A DNA stretch of 64,000 nucleotides. Source: JABCZH01 sp963803775 (lineage in GTDB: Bacteria; Acidobacteriota; Terriglobia; Terriglobales; Acidobacteriaceae). The notes beneath the pieces were generated by a model. It made no database searches, had not been told where the DNA came from, and saw only the letters and a program-made list of their open reading frames with translations. Below are positions 39,623 to 48,080 of the stretch, in pieces. The translations under genes were made by a program, and so were the position numbers. Numbering within the stretch: position 1 is the first letter of the stretch; each line of letters starts with the position of its first letter. Where the stretch lies: assembly GCA_963803775.1 (NCBI GenBank), contig CAWDNS010000002.1:248001-312000 (forward strand), given 5' to 3'.

Positions 39623-40279
39623 TTACGCTCCCCGCTTTGCTTTCAACTCGACTAACAGCTGTTCGATTTTATCTTCTTTTTCGAGGGCGGCTAGGCGGCC
39701 TTCGATGTCTTCAGCAGCGAGTTCGGACTTGGCTTGGCTCAGAGCCTCGCTATGTTCAACTTTTCTCTTCATACGGTCAAACGCAGCGCCGTTGCCGTTG
39801 CCACCGGCCATTTTGGCGTCACTGGCTTTGCCGACAGCGCGGGCGCGGCGATGTTGCGCGATCAGCAGATCGGCCTTGGCCTGAGCTTCGGTAAGTTTCT
39901 GGTCGAGTTGGCGCAAGGCGGTCTTCAGATTCTCGACTTGAGCTTTCTGATCGACGACTTGCTGCGCAAAGCCCTCGGTCAGCTCGCGATAGCTCTCGGT
40001 GCGTTCGAGCGCGACGCGGGCCAGATCGTCGTGCTTTTTGTCGACAGCGAGTTCGGCCTTACGCATCCATTCGGCGACTTTGTCTTCATTCTCTTTGCGC
40101 TTCTTTTCCAGCAGATGCTGATCGGCGATGGCAATGGCCACCTGCGTCTTAACCTGCAAGAGTTGATTGTGCATATCTAGGATCACTTGCTTGATCATCT
40201 TTTCCGGGTGCTCGGCCTTGTCGATCAGGTCGTTGAGGTTGGCCCGGACCAGGGTGGAAACGCGCTCTAGTAATGCCAT
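39623..40279 (-). CDS. pspA: PspA/IM30-family membrane-stress protein
   Basis: 218 residues of almost continuous coiled coil: opening LLERVSTLVRANLNDLIDKA, EHPEKMIKQVILDMHNQL, a long Gln/Ala/Lys/Glu helix, a Gly/Asn break near 170 and a terminal helix. PspA/Vipp1 proteins form membrane-bound rods and preserve membrane integrity under stress. It is the last main gene of the minus-strand operon with flotillin and NfeD-like genes, a combination known in several phyla. Confidence 0.92.
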   Translation of the reverse strand: MALLERVSTLVRANLNDLIDKAEHPEKMIKQVILDMHNQLLQVKTQVAIAIADQHLLEKKRKENEDKVAEWMRKAELAVDKKHDDLARVALERTESYRELTEGFAQQVVDQKAQVENLKTALRQLDQKLTEAQAKADLLIAQHRRARAVGKASDAKMAGGNGNGAAFDRMKRKVEHSEALSQAKSELAAEDIEGRLAALEKEDKIEQLLVELKAKRGA

Positions 40280-40291
40280 GGTGAACTCCTT

Positions 40292-40495
40292 TTAGCTCTT
40301 GGCTATTGGCTGTTGGCTTTTATTGTTTGGTTGCATGCAGTTTCGTCGGTCGCGGATGGCGACTCCTATAGCCAGGCCTATACCGACTCCCAGGGCGAGC
40401 CAACCGCCCATGTGGTGAGTAGCGCTGCCCATGGCGGCGCCGATGCCTGCTCCGATTGCGACTGCGAAAGGGATACCACGTGATGTATTTTCCAT
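40292..40495 (-). CDS. Small Gly-rich membrane protein
   Basis: 67 residues with a Gly-zipper-like pattern (FAVAIGAGIGAAMGSA, then LALGVGIGLAIGVAI) and the basic end RDRRN. Two hydrophobic helices are likely. It lies between flotillin and pspA, 12 bases from the latter, so it is an operon member. No family assigned. Confidence 0.65.
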   Translation of the reverse strand: MENTSRGIPFAVAIGAGIGAAMGSATHHMGGWLALGVGIGLAIGVAIRDRRNCMQPNNKSQQPIAKS

Positions 40496-40533
40496 GTTGT
40501 GCCTCTTCGTATGCGAGTGATGCCCGCGACTAC

Positions 40534-41973
40534 TTACTTTGCCGGCGGCAGCGCTTCTGGCGGTGTCGCTTTGTCACCAATCATGCGCACTTTCGAGAGC
40601 AGATCGGTCATGCTCATGCCGGAGAGCGTCTCGAACAGCGCCGGTACCTGTGCTGCCATCTTCGTGATGTCTCCGGTGATCTTGCTCATGCCCGCGGAAT
40701 CACCGGTGCCGGTTGAGACCACGGTGATCCTGTCGACGTTGGCGAGTGGCGCGGCCAGCGCGCGGACCATTTCCGGCAAGCTGGTGAACAGCTTGTCGAT
40801 GACCGCGGCCTGGTTGTATTCCTGATAAGCCTCGGCCTTGACGTTCATGGCCTTGGCTTCGGACTCACCTTTTTTGAAAATGATTTCGGCTTCAGCCTCG
40901 CCCTGGGCGCGGATCGCGGAAGCATGACCTTCGGCTTCGGCGATGAGGCGCTGCTTTTCGGCGGCAGCGAGGGTTTCGATACGTTGACGCTCGATCTCAG
41001 CGCCCTTCAGAACAGTCGCGATCAACTCTTTTTCGCGACGGTTGATTTCGGCTTCCTGCACTTTGACTTGTTGCTCTTTCTCGATTTGCTGCACCTTCAC
41101 CTGCTCGGCAATGACTTGCTGCTGCATGATGTTGGTCTGAACTTCGTAAGCTTTGTCGGCCTGGGCTTGCTGGCGTTTGGTGACTTCGAGGAACTGCGCC
41201 TTCTTGACTTCGAGATCGCGCTGCGATTCAGCCTGCTTAGCCAGAGACAGAGTTTCGGCCAGTACACGCTCCTGATCGGCTTGCGCCTTGGCCACGGCGG
41301 ATTCACGAGTGGCGAGCGCGCGCTTGATGGCAGTGTCGCGATCGGCTTCGGCGGCGGCCACGTCGGCGTCGCGCTTGATGCGCGCGACGTCGGGGCGTCC
41401 CATGTTGGTGATGTATTCGTTCTTGTCGCGAACTTCTTTGATGGTGAAGGAGATCACCTCCAACCCCATCTTCGAAATGTCGTCGGCACAGGTGGAGCGC
41501 ATGCGGTCGGAAACCATTTCTGGCTGCTTGACGATTTCCTCCACGGTGAGCTGGCCGATGATGCCGCGCAAATGGCCTTCCATAACCAAGCGGATGAGGC
41601 CTTCGCGTTCCTGCGGAGTTTTGGTCAGAAATTGTTCGGACGCGGTCAGGATGGATTCAGTATCAGACTTGACTTTGATTTGCGCGACGGCTTCGACAGT
41701 GACGGCGACACCTTGTTTGGTGTAAAGGTCCTGCTGCGGAGCCACGTCGAAGGACATCAATTCAAGCGACAACCCGCGACAGTTTTCAACCATGGGGAAG
41801 ATGACCGTGCCGTGGCCTTTGACCACGCGCGTGCCGCGAAAACCATAGACGACCAGCGCTTCATGCGGCCCCGCTTTGCGGTAAAGCCGAGCCAGCATGC
41901 TCATGAGGAACATCAGCACTAGCACCATTAGGCCGATGATGATCCAGATTTCTACCCATCCCAAGCCGAACAT
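40534..41973 (-). CDS. Flotillin-like SPFH-domain protein
   Basis: 479 residues from the ATG at 41971-41973 with AGGAGG upstream. N-terminal membrane helix (IWIIIGLMVLVLMFLMSMLA), SPFH domain (GTRVVKGHGTVIFPMVENCR, FDVAPQQDLYTKQGVAVTVE, VEEIVKQPEMVSDRM), then a long Ala/Glu/Gln/Arg-rich coiled coil and a C-terminal domain. Flotillins organise membrane microdomains. Paired with an NfeD-like gene in the same operon, as is usual. Confidence 0.93.
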   Translation of the reverse strand: MFGLGWVEIWIIIGLMVLVLMFLMSMLARLYRKAGPHEALVVYGFRGTRVVKGHGTVIFPMVENCRGLSLELMSFDVAPQQDLYTKQGVAVTVEAVAQIKVKSDTESILTASEQFLTKTPQEREGLIRLVMEGHLRGIIGQLTVEEIVKQPEMVSDRMRSTCADDISKMGLEVISFTIKEVRDKNEYITNMGRPDVARIKRDADVAAAEADRDTAIKRALATRESAVAKAQADQERVLAETLSLAKQAESQRDLEVKKAQFLEVTKRQQAQADKAYEVQTNIMQQQVIAEQVKVQQIEKEQQVKVQEAEINRREKELIATVLKGAEIERQRIETLAAAEKQRLIAEAEGHASAIRAQGEAEAEIIFKKGESEAKAMNVKAEAYQEYNQAAVIDKLFTSLPEMVRALAAPLANVDRITVVSTGTGDSAGMSKITGDITKMAAQVPALFETLSGMSMTDLLSKVRMIGDKATPPEALPPAK

Positions 41974-42001
41974 ATTGCCTCCTGTTCTTTTGAAAAACCG
42001 T

Positions 42002-42036
42002 TTAACCACAGAGGTCACAGAGGATCACAGAGGGTT
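42002..42036. repeat. CACAGAGG-type dispersed repeat
   Basis: TTAACCACAGAGGTCACAGAGG-like tandem units. Related stretches occur at 47950-48020, 52037-52105 and 56744-56868. It overlaps the stop codon of the DUF1648 gene. Confidence 0.7.
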
Positions 42037-42945
42037 TACCCCCGGGGAAACCTCTTGCCTTCGATTTTGCGTGATCATGTCCAGGTCACGGATGATTCGT
42101 TCCGGCTGGCTGTGACCGAGAAATACTTCGCCTTGCGACGTCTTGATATGCACGACTTTATTGCTCCAGACATAGGCCCGCGTTCCGCCTACGCCGCGAA
42201 TACCATAGCCACGCAAGATGTTCCAGGGTTCGATGGCGTAGCTGGCGATTTGCGACGCGGGGATGGAGCGCAGCCGATAGCCGAGGGCGCGAATCTCCAC
42301 GCCGGCGGGGCCGAAGTAGTAGCGGAACCCGGTACCGGCAAAGATCGCGATCACCAAAAACAGCAGACACATCAGGGCGAGGGTTACGCGGGCGATTCCG
42401 TGAGGTGCGGCGGACAGTATCCATAACTGCACCAATGCGGGCAAAAGAAGAATCACGGCAAACAATGGGGAGGCGTGAGTCTCCTGCGCGAGCCAGGGTG
42501 CAGCGGCTAAAGGCGCTCCACGGTGAGAACGCAAGAAGACGGCGACCAGTGCCAAGACAGCGAGCGGGACAACCATGAGTTTGAGGCTGAGTGTGGGAGA
42601 CGATCCGTGAAGGTTGTAATCGATGAGCAGATTGTTGCCGTAGAACACAAAGCCTATGACCAAATAGCAGAAGACGAGCGTTACCCAAGACGCAGCCCCG
42701 GACCTGGTTTGTGAATGCATGACCAGCAATATGGAGGTAAAGACGGCCAGAAGAAACGCGGTAATGCCGAGCACAAACCACATGGAGACATCGCGTGACA
42801 TCCAGCCGTTGGCGTGGCCGTTGATGTCGAAATGGGTGGCCATGCGCAAGGGGAGTTGGTCCCAGCTCTGCCAATAGCGCAGAGCGATGAGTGGCAGGGC
42901 CAGCCATGCGAGCCAGGTGAAGAATTGGAAGGCGCGGCGGTTCAT
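42025..42945 (-). CDS. DUF1648-domain membrane protein with a PH-like C-terminus
   Basis: 306 residues. The first part matches DUF1648: LPLRMATHFDINGHANGWMS between membrane helices. About seven hydrophobic segments in all. The C-terminal ~80 residues (FGPAGVEIRALGYRLRSIPA, then IRGVGGTRAYVWSNKVVHIK) read as a soluble PH-like beta domain. It overlaps the NfeD-like gene by ATGA. Related DUF1648 proteins appear with SPFH/NfeD genes or as membrane-linked regulators; role unknown. Confidence 0.82.
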   Translation of the reverse strand: MNRRAFQFFTWLAWLALPLIALRYWQSWDQLPLRMATHFDINGHANGWMSRDVSMWFVLGITAFLLAVFTSILLVMHSQTRSGAASWVTLVFCYLVIGFVFYGNNLLIDYNLHGSSPTLSLKLMVVPLAVLALVAVFLRSHRGAPLAAAPWLAQETHASPLFAVILLLPALVQLWILSAAPHGIARVTLALMCLLFLVIAIFAGTGFRYYFGPAGVEIRALGYRLRSIPASQIASYAIEPWNILRGYGIRGVGGTRAYVWSNKVVHIKTSQGEVFLGHSQPERIIRDLDMITQNRRQEVSPGVNPL

Positions 42946-43559
42946 GAGTTCGATCGCTCCTTAATGTTGGGTGGTTGCGAGTCGGAGTGCGACTCATCTT
43001 TCGTCATCTGCTCCCAAGTGCGGACGTAAGCAATACCGCGTTCGTAGCGAGTGACCACGATCTCGACTCCCTTGGCGATGGCGCTGCCATCTTCGGTGCG
43101 GGCTCCGCAGGTGTGGCGAGTTCCGGCTTGTGAGTAAATAATCTCTCCGGTGCCACCTTCGCGGATAGGCATTGAGGTTTCACCCAGGACACCGGTCATC
43201 ACGTAATCCTCGGGGTTGAGGTTTTCTTCTTCCGACATCAGCACATGACGGAGGAACAGGTAAATGACTCCGCCGCCGAAAAGGCCGCCGAGGATGGAAA
43301 CGCCCAGACCCAACATCAGGCCCAATGCGGAAAAACGAGTGAGTAGATAGCCAATGCCACCAAACCACGCGAGAAAAGCGGCGAGCGTGACTGGATTAAA
43401 GAAGGAGCTAACGTGTCCAGCACCGGGATGCGCGCCGGGGTGGCCGTGAGTTCCGAAGGAGTGTGGCAGATGCCAGTGCAGGCCGCCGGCAAGGAACGAA
43501 ATCAGACTGAAGGCGAAACCAAGCGAGAAACAGAGCAGATAGAAATTGGCCCAAGTCAT
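42942..43559 (-). CDS. NfeD-like membrane protein with OB-fold
   Basis: 205 residues from the ATG at 43557-43559, which overlaps the stop codon of the XRE gene (ATGA). Three membrane segments (LLCFSLGFAFSLISFLAG, FNPVTLAAFLAWFGGIGYLL, LGLGVSILGGLFGGGVIYLF) with a His-rich external loop, then a small beta domain (GVLGETSMPIREGGTGEIIY, GVEIVVTRYERGIAYVRTWE) like the NfeD/YqiJ OB-fold. NfeD proteins partner with SPFH proteins such as the flotillin two genes downstream. Confidence 0.85.
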   Translation of the reverse strand: MTWANFYLLCFSLGFAFSLISFLAGGLHWHLPHSFGTHGHPGAHPGAGHVSSFFNPVTLAAFLAWFGGIGYLLTRFSALGLMLGLGVSILGGLFGGGVIYLFLRHVLMSEEENLNPEDYVMTGVLGETSMPIREGGTGEIIYSQAGTRHTCGARTEDGSAIAKGVEIVVTRYERGIAYVRTWEQMTKDESHSDSQPPNIKERSNS

Positions 43560-44077
43560 TGCGCGCACCTTTCTCCCACAGTGCGAGTTTCCGTGGTGCG
43601 GGTACGAGTGGCTCCCGGCTTGAGAGCTTCGAGCAGGCGTTCAGCTAGTCCCGGAGTGTCGAGAATCGCACCTAAGAGAATGAAGCAGCATCGGGTGTCC
43701 GGATCGCGTGCGACTTTGATAAGCACGGCAGAAACTTCGGGGTCACTGGCAAAACGCTCGGAGCCTTGCAATAGCCAGACGTCAAGCTTCCCTTCCGTGG
43801 TGCGCAGGTCGGAGGTCAGATCAGTGTGGTAGCCCTCGGGGTCGTCTACGAGGAAGCCGGGATGAATCTTGAAAAACTTTGCCAGCAAGGCGCGAGTAGA
43901 TTGCGTTAGATGCGGACGAGCGCCACCTTCGATTTGCGAGATGTAGGACTGGCTGATGGCTTTGCCGGTTTCTTTGCGGACGGCGCGGACGAGTTCCTGT
44001 TGGGTCATGGGGCGGCCGAGATCGCGGAGGGAGCCTTCGACTTCGCGGAGGTAGCGGATTTTGTCGCCCAGTGTCAT
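43556..44077 (-). CDS. XRE-family transcriptional regulator of the flotillin/PspA operon
   Basis: 173 residues from the ATG at 44075-44077; the frame begins further upstream. HTH: MTLGDKIRYLREVEGSLRDL, MTQQELVRAV, KAISQSYISQIEGGARPHL. The C-terminal ~90 residues are a helical domain of unknown ligand. As first gene of the operon, with ATGA coupling to the NfeD-like gene, it is likely autoregulatory. The ATATTTATATTGC-type AT-rich sequence just upstream (about 44085-44105) could be promoter and operator. Confidence 0.88.
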   Translation of the reverse strand: MTLGDKIRYLREVEGSLRDLGRPMTQQELVRAVRKETGKAISQSYISQIEGGARPHLTQSTRALLAKFFKIHPGFLVDDPEGYHTDLTSDLRTTEGKLDVWLLQGSERFASDPEVSAVLIKVARDPDTRCCFILLGAILDTPGLAERLLEALKPGATRTRTTETRTVGERCAQ

Positions 44078-44405
44078 ATTGCAATAAGTGATATTTATAT
44101 TGCATATCACGATTTACGTCAAGAGCTGGATTTGCCGTGTTTCTGGGCAGTTAGGGCAGAGGACGCTTTCTGGAGGCCGCTGGCAGTGTGACTGCGATCA
44201 GGAAACGCGCTGAACCGTTCCGGGCTGGCTCTCGACGCGGCCCAGCGCCTTCTGGAAGACAAGTGCTGAGTTATTGTGAGCCGGTGCGTGGGTCAAATGA
44301 GTGCTAACGCTGTTCACAACTTCCGGTTTGCCTGTTACTGATCCTTGATATTATGCTGCTCCTCAGTTGTCCAGGTTGAAACTCTGAACGAATGAAGGGG
44401 ATATC
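44078..44405. other. Divergent intergenic region
   Basis: 328 bases between the XRE operon and the secreted Gly/His-rich gene. It contains the AT-rich probable promoter of the XRE gene at 44085-44105 and a GAAGGGGATATC leader before 44406. No gene seen. Confidence 0.4.
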
Positions 44406-44861
44406 ATGTTCAAAGTCAGTGTGCTTGCTTTTGCAGTTCTCGTAGCTGGCCTTTTATGCTCTGCACCTGTGGCGCAAGCTCAGGTTGCCGTTGGCGTAAA
44501 CATCGGACCGGCTCCCTTGTGTCCTTACGGCTACTTCGACTATGCCCCATATGACTGTGCTCCTTACGGCTACTACGGGCCTGATTGGTTTGTTGGCGGG
44601 GTGTTTATCGGAGCAGGCCCCTGGTTTCACGGCCATCGCGGCTTTTACGGACATGTCGACAACCGGTTTGATCCTCATCACGGTTACGTTGGACCATTGC
44701 CGGAGCGCGGGGCGCAGCGCTTCAACCACTTCCAGGCAAACGAGGCGCGAGATGGGCGAGGCAACGTAGGCGACGCTGGCCATGAAGGGAAGACTGAGCA
44801 CGCGCTCCCCGGATATCGGGGAGGTGGCCATGCTGGTGGACATGGCGACGGCCGCCACTAG
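44406..44861 (+). CDS. Secreted Gly/His/Tyr-rich protein
   Basis: 151 residues. Signal peptide (to about 25, AQAQ), a Tyr/Pro/Cys-rich segment (LCPYGYFDYAPYDCAPYGYYG), a VGGVFIGAGPWFHGHRGFYG core and a Gly/His-rich tail. Small secreted proteins of this type are common in Acidobacteria and alpha-proteobacteria, with no known function. A strong terminator follows, so it is monocistronic. Confidence 0.78.
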   Translation: MFKVSVLAFAVLVAGLLCSAPVAQAQVAVGVNIGPAPLCPYGYFDYAPYDCAPYGYYGPDWFVGGVFIGAGPWFHGHRGFYGHVDNRFDPHHGYVGPLPERGAQRFNHFQANEARDGRGNVGDAGHEGKTEHALPGYRGGGHAGGHGDGRH

Positions 44862-44914
44862 AGCGCGATCCGGGTTACGCGATTCGGTTTAAACGATCCG
44901 ATCTACGCGAGAGA

Positions 44915-44945
44915 CGAGATAAGGCGCGCGCGGCGCCTTATCTCG
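44915..44945 (+). terminator. Intrinsic terminator
   Basis: 13-bp perfect stem CGAGATAAGGCGC with a GCGCG loop, followed by TTTGG, 53 bases past the stop codon. Confidence 0.85.
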
Positions 44946-45277
44946 TTTGGACTGCACTCCACGGCTTATTTGGACAGGCCTTTGCCAAGGCAGACTGCCG
45001 CAGAGACACCGAGCCCGTGCTGTGAGTGGAGTGTAGTCTCCGTTTGACCCACTCGCGAACGCTTCGAGACTCGGGGCGAATGAAGGGCGCAAGCTTGTGC
45101 TAACGCCTGTTTACGCCGGTTGACCCAAACCGGAATGAAAATGGCGGGCTATTCAGGGTTGAACGCTAACGTGTTAGCGACAGCTTTCGCTCCCGAAGCC
45201 CGCGAGTTGACCGAGTTGGGACTGAGAGAGACGCGTGTACAATTGGGCGGCTTTTCGGATTCAAATGAGGACCGCAC
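44946..45277. other. Intergenic region
   Basis: 332 bases without a gene I can support. Contains a small inverted repeat CGCTAAC-GT-GTTAGCG at 45164-45179 upstream of the hydrolase, a possible operator. Confidence 0.4.
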
Positions 45278-46432
45278 ATGCTCTCTGCTTCCCCGCTGAT
45301 CCCGTTCATTATCGTCGTGACCGCCTTGCTGGCTGCGTTTTTCAGTGTCCGGCGATTGCGCCGGCTGCGCAGCCTGCCAATCGGCAAGCTCCGGCGCATT
45401 ACAGAACGCGTGATTCTCTCGCTGGTTACGCTGGTCGCTGTCGTGGCTGCCGCCAGCACAACCTTCACTGTAATCGCGCATGACGTGTTCGTAGCGCATC
45501 ATCCTGCGCCGGGCCAGATTTATGTTGTTAACGGCTACAAGATGCACCTCTGGTGCACGGGAGAAGGATCGCCCACCATCGTTCTCGAATCGGGGGCGGG
45601 GGATGACTCGCTGGTCTGGGGCAAGGTGAAACCGGAATTATCGAAGACCACTCGTGTCTGCTCGTATGACCGCGCCGGTACGGGCTGGAGTGAGCCACAA
45701 CCTGGCCCGCGCGACTCCGATCATATCGTCGAGCAGTTGCATGGCCTGCTGTAGCAGGCTGACATCACAGGCCCCATCGTACTCATGGGCCATTCCATTG
45801 CGGGAATGCACATGCGCGACTACGTCACGCGCTATCCCCAGAATGTGAAAGGCATTGTTTTCGTCGATGGCTCCACTCCGATGCAGCAGGATCATTTTCC
45901 CGAAGAACTTCGTGCCGAAATGCCGAGGCAGTTATGGACCCAAATTCTGATAGGTGCCGCTGCGCTTTACCTCGGAGTGCCGCGCGTGGCGGGCCAATGC
46001 CATCCGGGGACTGGACCGGAAGACTGGGAAGTGGGTGATTTACAAGGCGAGAATAGTTGCAGTGTGAACGTGCCGGTAGCGGTGGGAGAGTACATGGCAT
46101 TCGAGCAAGATGGCCTTGAAACCATCCACACCGGACCTTACGGCGACTTGCCAATTTTGATCTTCTCTCAGGATCCCGCGAACACGGTGGACAAAAACAT
46201 GAGCCAGAGCTTGTCGCCCCAGGCGTTTGCCGAGATGAATTCAACCTGGAACCAGATGCAGGAAGACCTGAAGAAGCTCTCGACGCGGAGTCGCAGAATC
46301 ATCGCGAGGGGCAGCGGACATTACATCGAGTTGTATCGGTCTGATCTGCTGCTTAGGGAAGTTCCCCCATTTATTGAGCAGGTTCGGGGGAATGCACCGC
46401 CGCCGCAGTATGGAACCACGACGACGGAGTAA
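45278..46432 (+). pseudogene. Alpha/beta hydrolase interrupted by an in-frame TAG
   Basis: One frame of 385 codons is broken only by a TAG at 45752-45754 (codon 159). Before it: a membrane segment (VILSLVTLVAVVAAASTTFTV), PAPGQIYVVNGYKMHLWCTG, ESGAGDDSLVWG and SYDRAGTGWSE. After it: PIVLMGHSIAGMHMRDYVTR with the nucleophile elbow GHSIAG (Ser173), FVDGSTP and a C-terminal RGSGHYIELYRSD supplying the His. The stop lies 14 codons before the nucleophile, so the truncated product would be inactive. A single base change (for example CAG to TAG) explains it. Confidence 0.85.
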
Positions 46433-46534
46433 CTAAATCCGCTAGGCCTGCATTGCAATGCCTCGTAGCTGGTGAAAAATCTCAATTACACTCGTTGACC
46501 GGGTTGTAGTCGCAATGGCCGATCACATCTACGA

Positions 46535-46861
46535 TCAAGCCTTTCGAGGCGCGTCGCCCGATGCGGACAAAACTTCGTAATGCTGGACTCGGGGACCGCG
46601 CTCGATCAGGAACTTGTCGTCTTCGGGGTAGAAGACGGCTTTTTCGTAGTCGGGGCCGGCGAAGGCTTTGATGGCGTCCATTGAGTCCCAGAGGGAGATC
46701 AAAGTGAATTCACATTTGACGTCGGCGACGCGGCGTAGAGTCCAGACGCCGCGATTGCCGGGGATGGCGGCGTATTCCTTCAGGCCGGTTTTTTGCAGGT
46801 AGGCGAAGTAGGTGTCTTTATCGGATTCGCGGGTAAGGCCTCGCCAGATGCGCGCGATCAT
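46535..46861 (-). CDS. Antibiotic biosynthesis monooxygenase (ABM)-like protein
   Basis: 108 residues from the ATG at 46859-46861. The dimeric alpha/beta-barrel pattern: MIARIWRGLTRESDKDTYFA, a GNRGVWTLRRV strand, FTLISLWDSMDAIKAFAG and a C-terminal VQHYEV. Such proteins range from monooxygenases to stress proteins with no cofactor. The reaction is not predictable. Confidence 0.82.
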   Translation of the reverse strand: MIARIWRGLTRESDKDTYFAYLQKTGLKEYAAIPGNRGVWTLRRVADVKCEFTLISLWDSMDAIKAFAGPDYEKAVFYPEDDKFLIERGPRVQHYEVLSASGDAPRKA

Positions 46862-46927
46862 GATGTGTCTCCTCTGCGAAATTGGATGACCTCGGTTCAT
46901 GAATGATTCTTCTTACGATTCACCTCA

Positions 46928-46980
46928 AGGGCTAAAGCCCTGGGTTATTAGGCTCTGGGCGGCACGGCTGAAGCCGTGCC
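46928..46980. repeat. Pair of short palindromes (GGGCTAAAGCCC / GGCACGGCTGAAGCCGTGCC)
   Basis: AGGGCT-AA-AGCCCT at 46928-46941 and an 8-bp perfect stem with a TGAA loop at 46961-46980, followed by CTGATACGA. Relatives occur at 53145-53164 (followed by CCGATACGA) and 20913-20924. Dispersed REP-like elements. Confidence 0.7.
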
Positions 46981-47065
46981 CTGATACGAGGCGTTCCGAC
47001 GGCTGTGAAAAGCAGATACCACAACGCTGACGCGCGTTCGGAATGACAAGAAGCGAAGAGATGAG

Positions 47066-47923
47066 TTACAACCCGGCTTCGATGCGGGAGCGGGGATCGA
47101 GATAGTCGCGGAGGGCGTCGCCAATGAAGTTGAATGAGAGCACCGCCAGCATTACGGCGGCGGCGGGAAATAGGACGAGATGAGGTGCATCGAACAGGTG
47201 GGCGCGGCCGTCGTTGAGCATGGTTCCCCAACTGGCGGTGGGTGGAGGAACGCCGAGGCCGAGGAAGCTCATGGTGGCTTCGGCGAGAATGGCGCCGGCC
47301 ATGCCGATGGCGGCTTGCACGACGACGGGCTGAATGATGTTGGGGAGAATATGGCGAGCGACTATGCGGAGGTCGCTGGCGCCAAGGGCGCGGGCGGCTT
47401 CGACGTATTCCTTTTCGCGGGCGGCCAGAACCTGGGCACGAACGAGGCGGGCGTATCCGACCCAGCCGCCGAGAGACAGTGCTAGCACAAGATTGAAGAT
47501 GCCGGGGCCGCGGAAGGCCACGAAGGCGATGGCGAGGAGGATGCCGGGGAACGAGAGGAAGGCGTTCATCACGACGATGTTGATGAAACGGTCGAGGCGT
47601 CCGCCGTAGTATCCGGCGAGAGAGCCGATTATCAGGCCCAGGCTTAGCGATGCGGCGACTACGCTACTGCCGACCAGCATAGAGATGCGGGAGCCGTAGA
47701 TGAGACGAGAGAGGATGTCGCGGCCGAGCTCGTCGGTGCCACACCAGTGGGTGGAAGATGGCGGCGAGAGGCGGGCTGGGAGATCGATTTGGGCTGGGTC
47801 TTGGGGTGAGATCCAGGGGGCAAAGATGGCGAGGATGATGAAGATTGTGACCAGGGCGGCGCCGGTGGTGGCCAAGGCGTTGTGGCGGGCGGCGCGTTGG
47901 AGCGAGATGGGGGCGGTGGACAT
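47066..47923 (-). CDS. ABC transporter permease, DppC/OppC type
   Basis: 285 residues from the ATG at 47921-47923. N-terminal helix, GTDELGRDILSRLIYGSRIS, then the BPD_transp_1 domain with the EAA-type loop EYVEAARALGASDLRIVARH ILPN and FLGLGVPPPTASWG. The motif is typical of dipeptide/oligopeptide (or nickel) permeases. Forms a pair with the DppB-type permease at 48081. The substrate-binding and ATPase genes are not in this window, so they lie elsewhere. Confidence 0.9.
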   Translation of the reverse strand: MSTAPISLQRAARHNALATTGAALVTIFIILAIFAPWISPQDPAQIDLPARLSPPSSTHWCGTDELGRDILSRLIYGSRISMLVGSSVVAASLSLGLIIGSLAGYYGGRLDRFINIVVMNAFLSFPGILLAIAFVAFRGPGIFNLVLALSLGGWVGYARLVRAQVLAAREKEYVEAARALGASDLRIVARHILPNIIQPVVVQAAIGMAGAILAEATMSFLGLGVPPPTASWGTMLNDGRAHLFDAPHLVLFPAAAVMLAVLSFNFIGDALRDYLDPRSRIEAGL

Positions 47924-47939
47924 GATCAAAACCCTAACC

Positions 47940-48040
47940 GCAAAGTGCGCGAAGAACTGATTTCGCGAAGGACGCAAAGAGGATCGAAAGTCAAAACCTT
48001 AAACGCAGAGTACGCAGAGAAGTGGGTGCAGAGGACGCCG
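47940..48040. repeat. Degenerate CGCAGAG-type repeats between permease genes
   Basis: Units such as CGCAAAG and CGCAGAGTACGCAGAG fill the gap between the two permease genes. Same general family as the CACAGAGG repeats. Confidence 0.55.
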
Positions 48041-48080
48041 AGAGAATCGGCCTTTTCTTGTCGCAGTTCTGATGTCGGCG

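Noticed and set aside
40924..41922. 332-codon plus-strand frame over the flotillin gene
   Set aside because: Antisense shadow; the flotillin frame has clear SPFH motifs and a ribosome-binding site.
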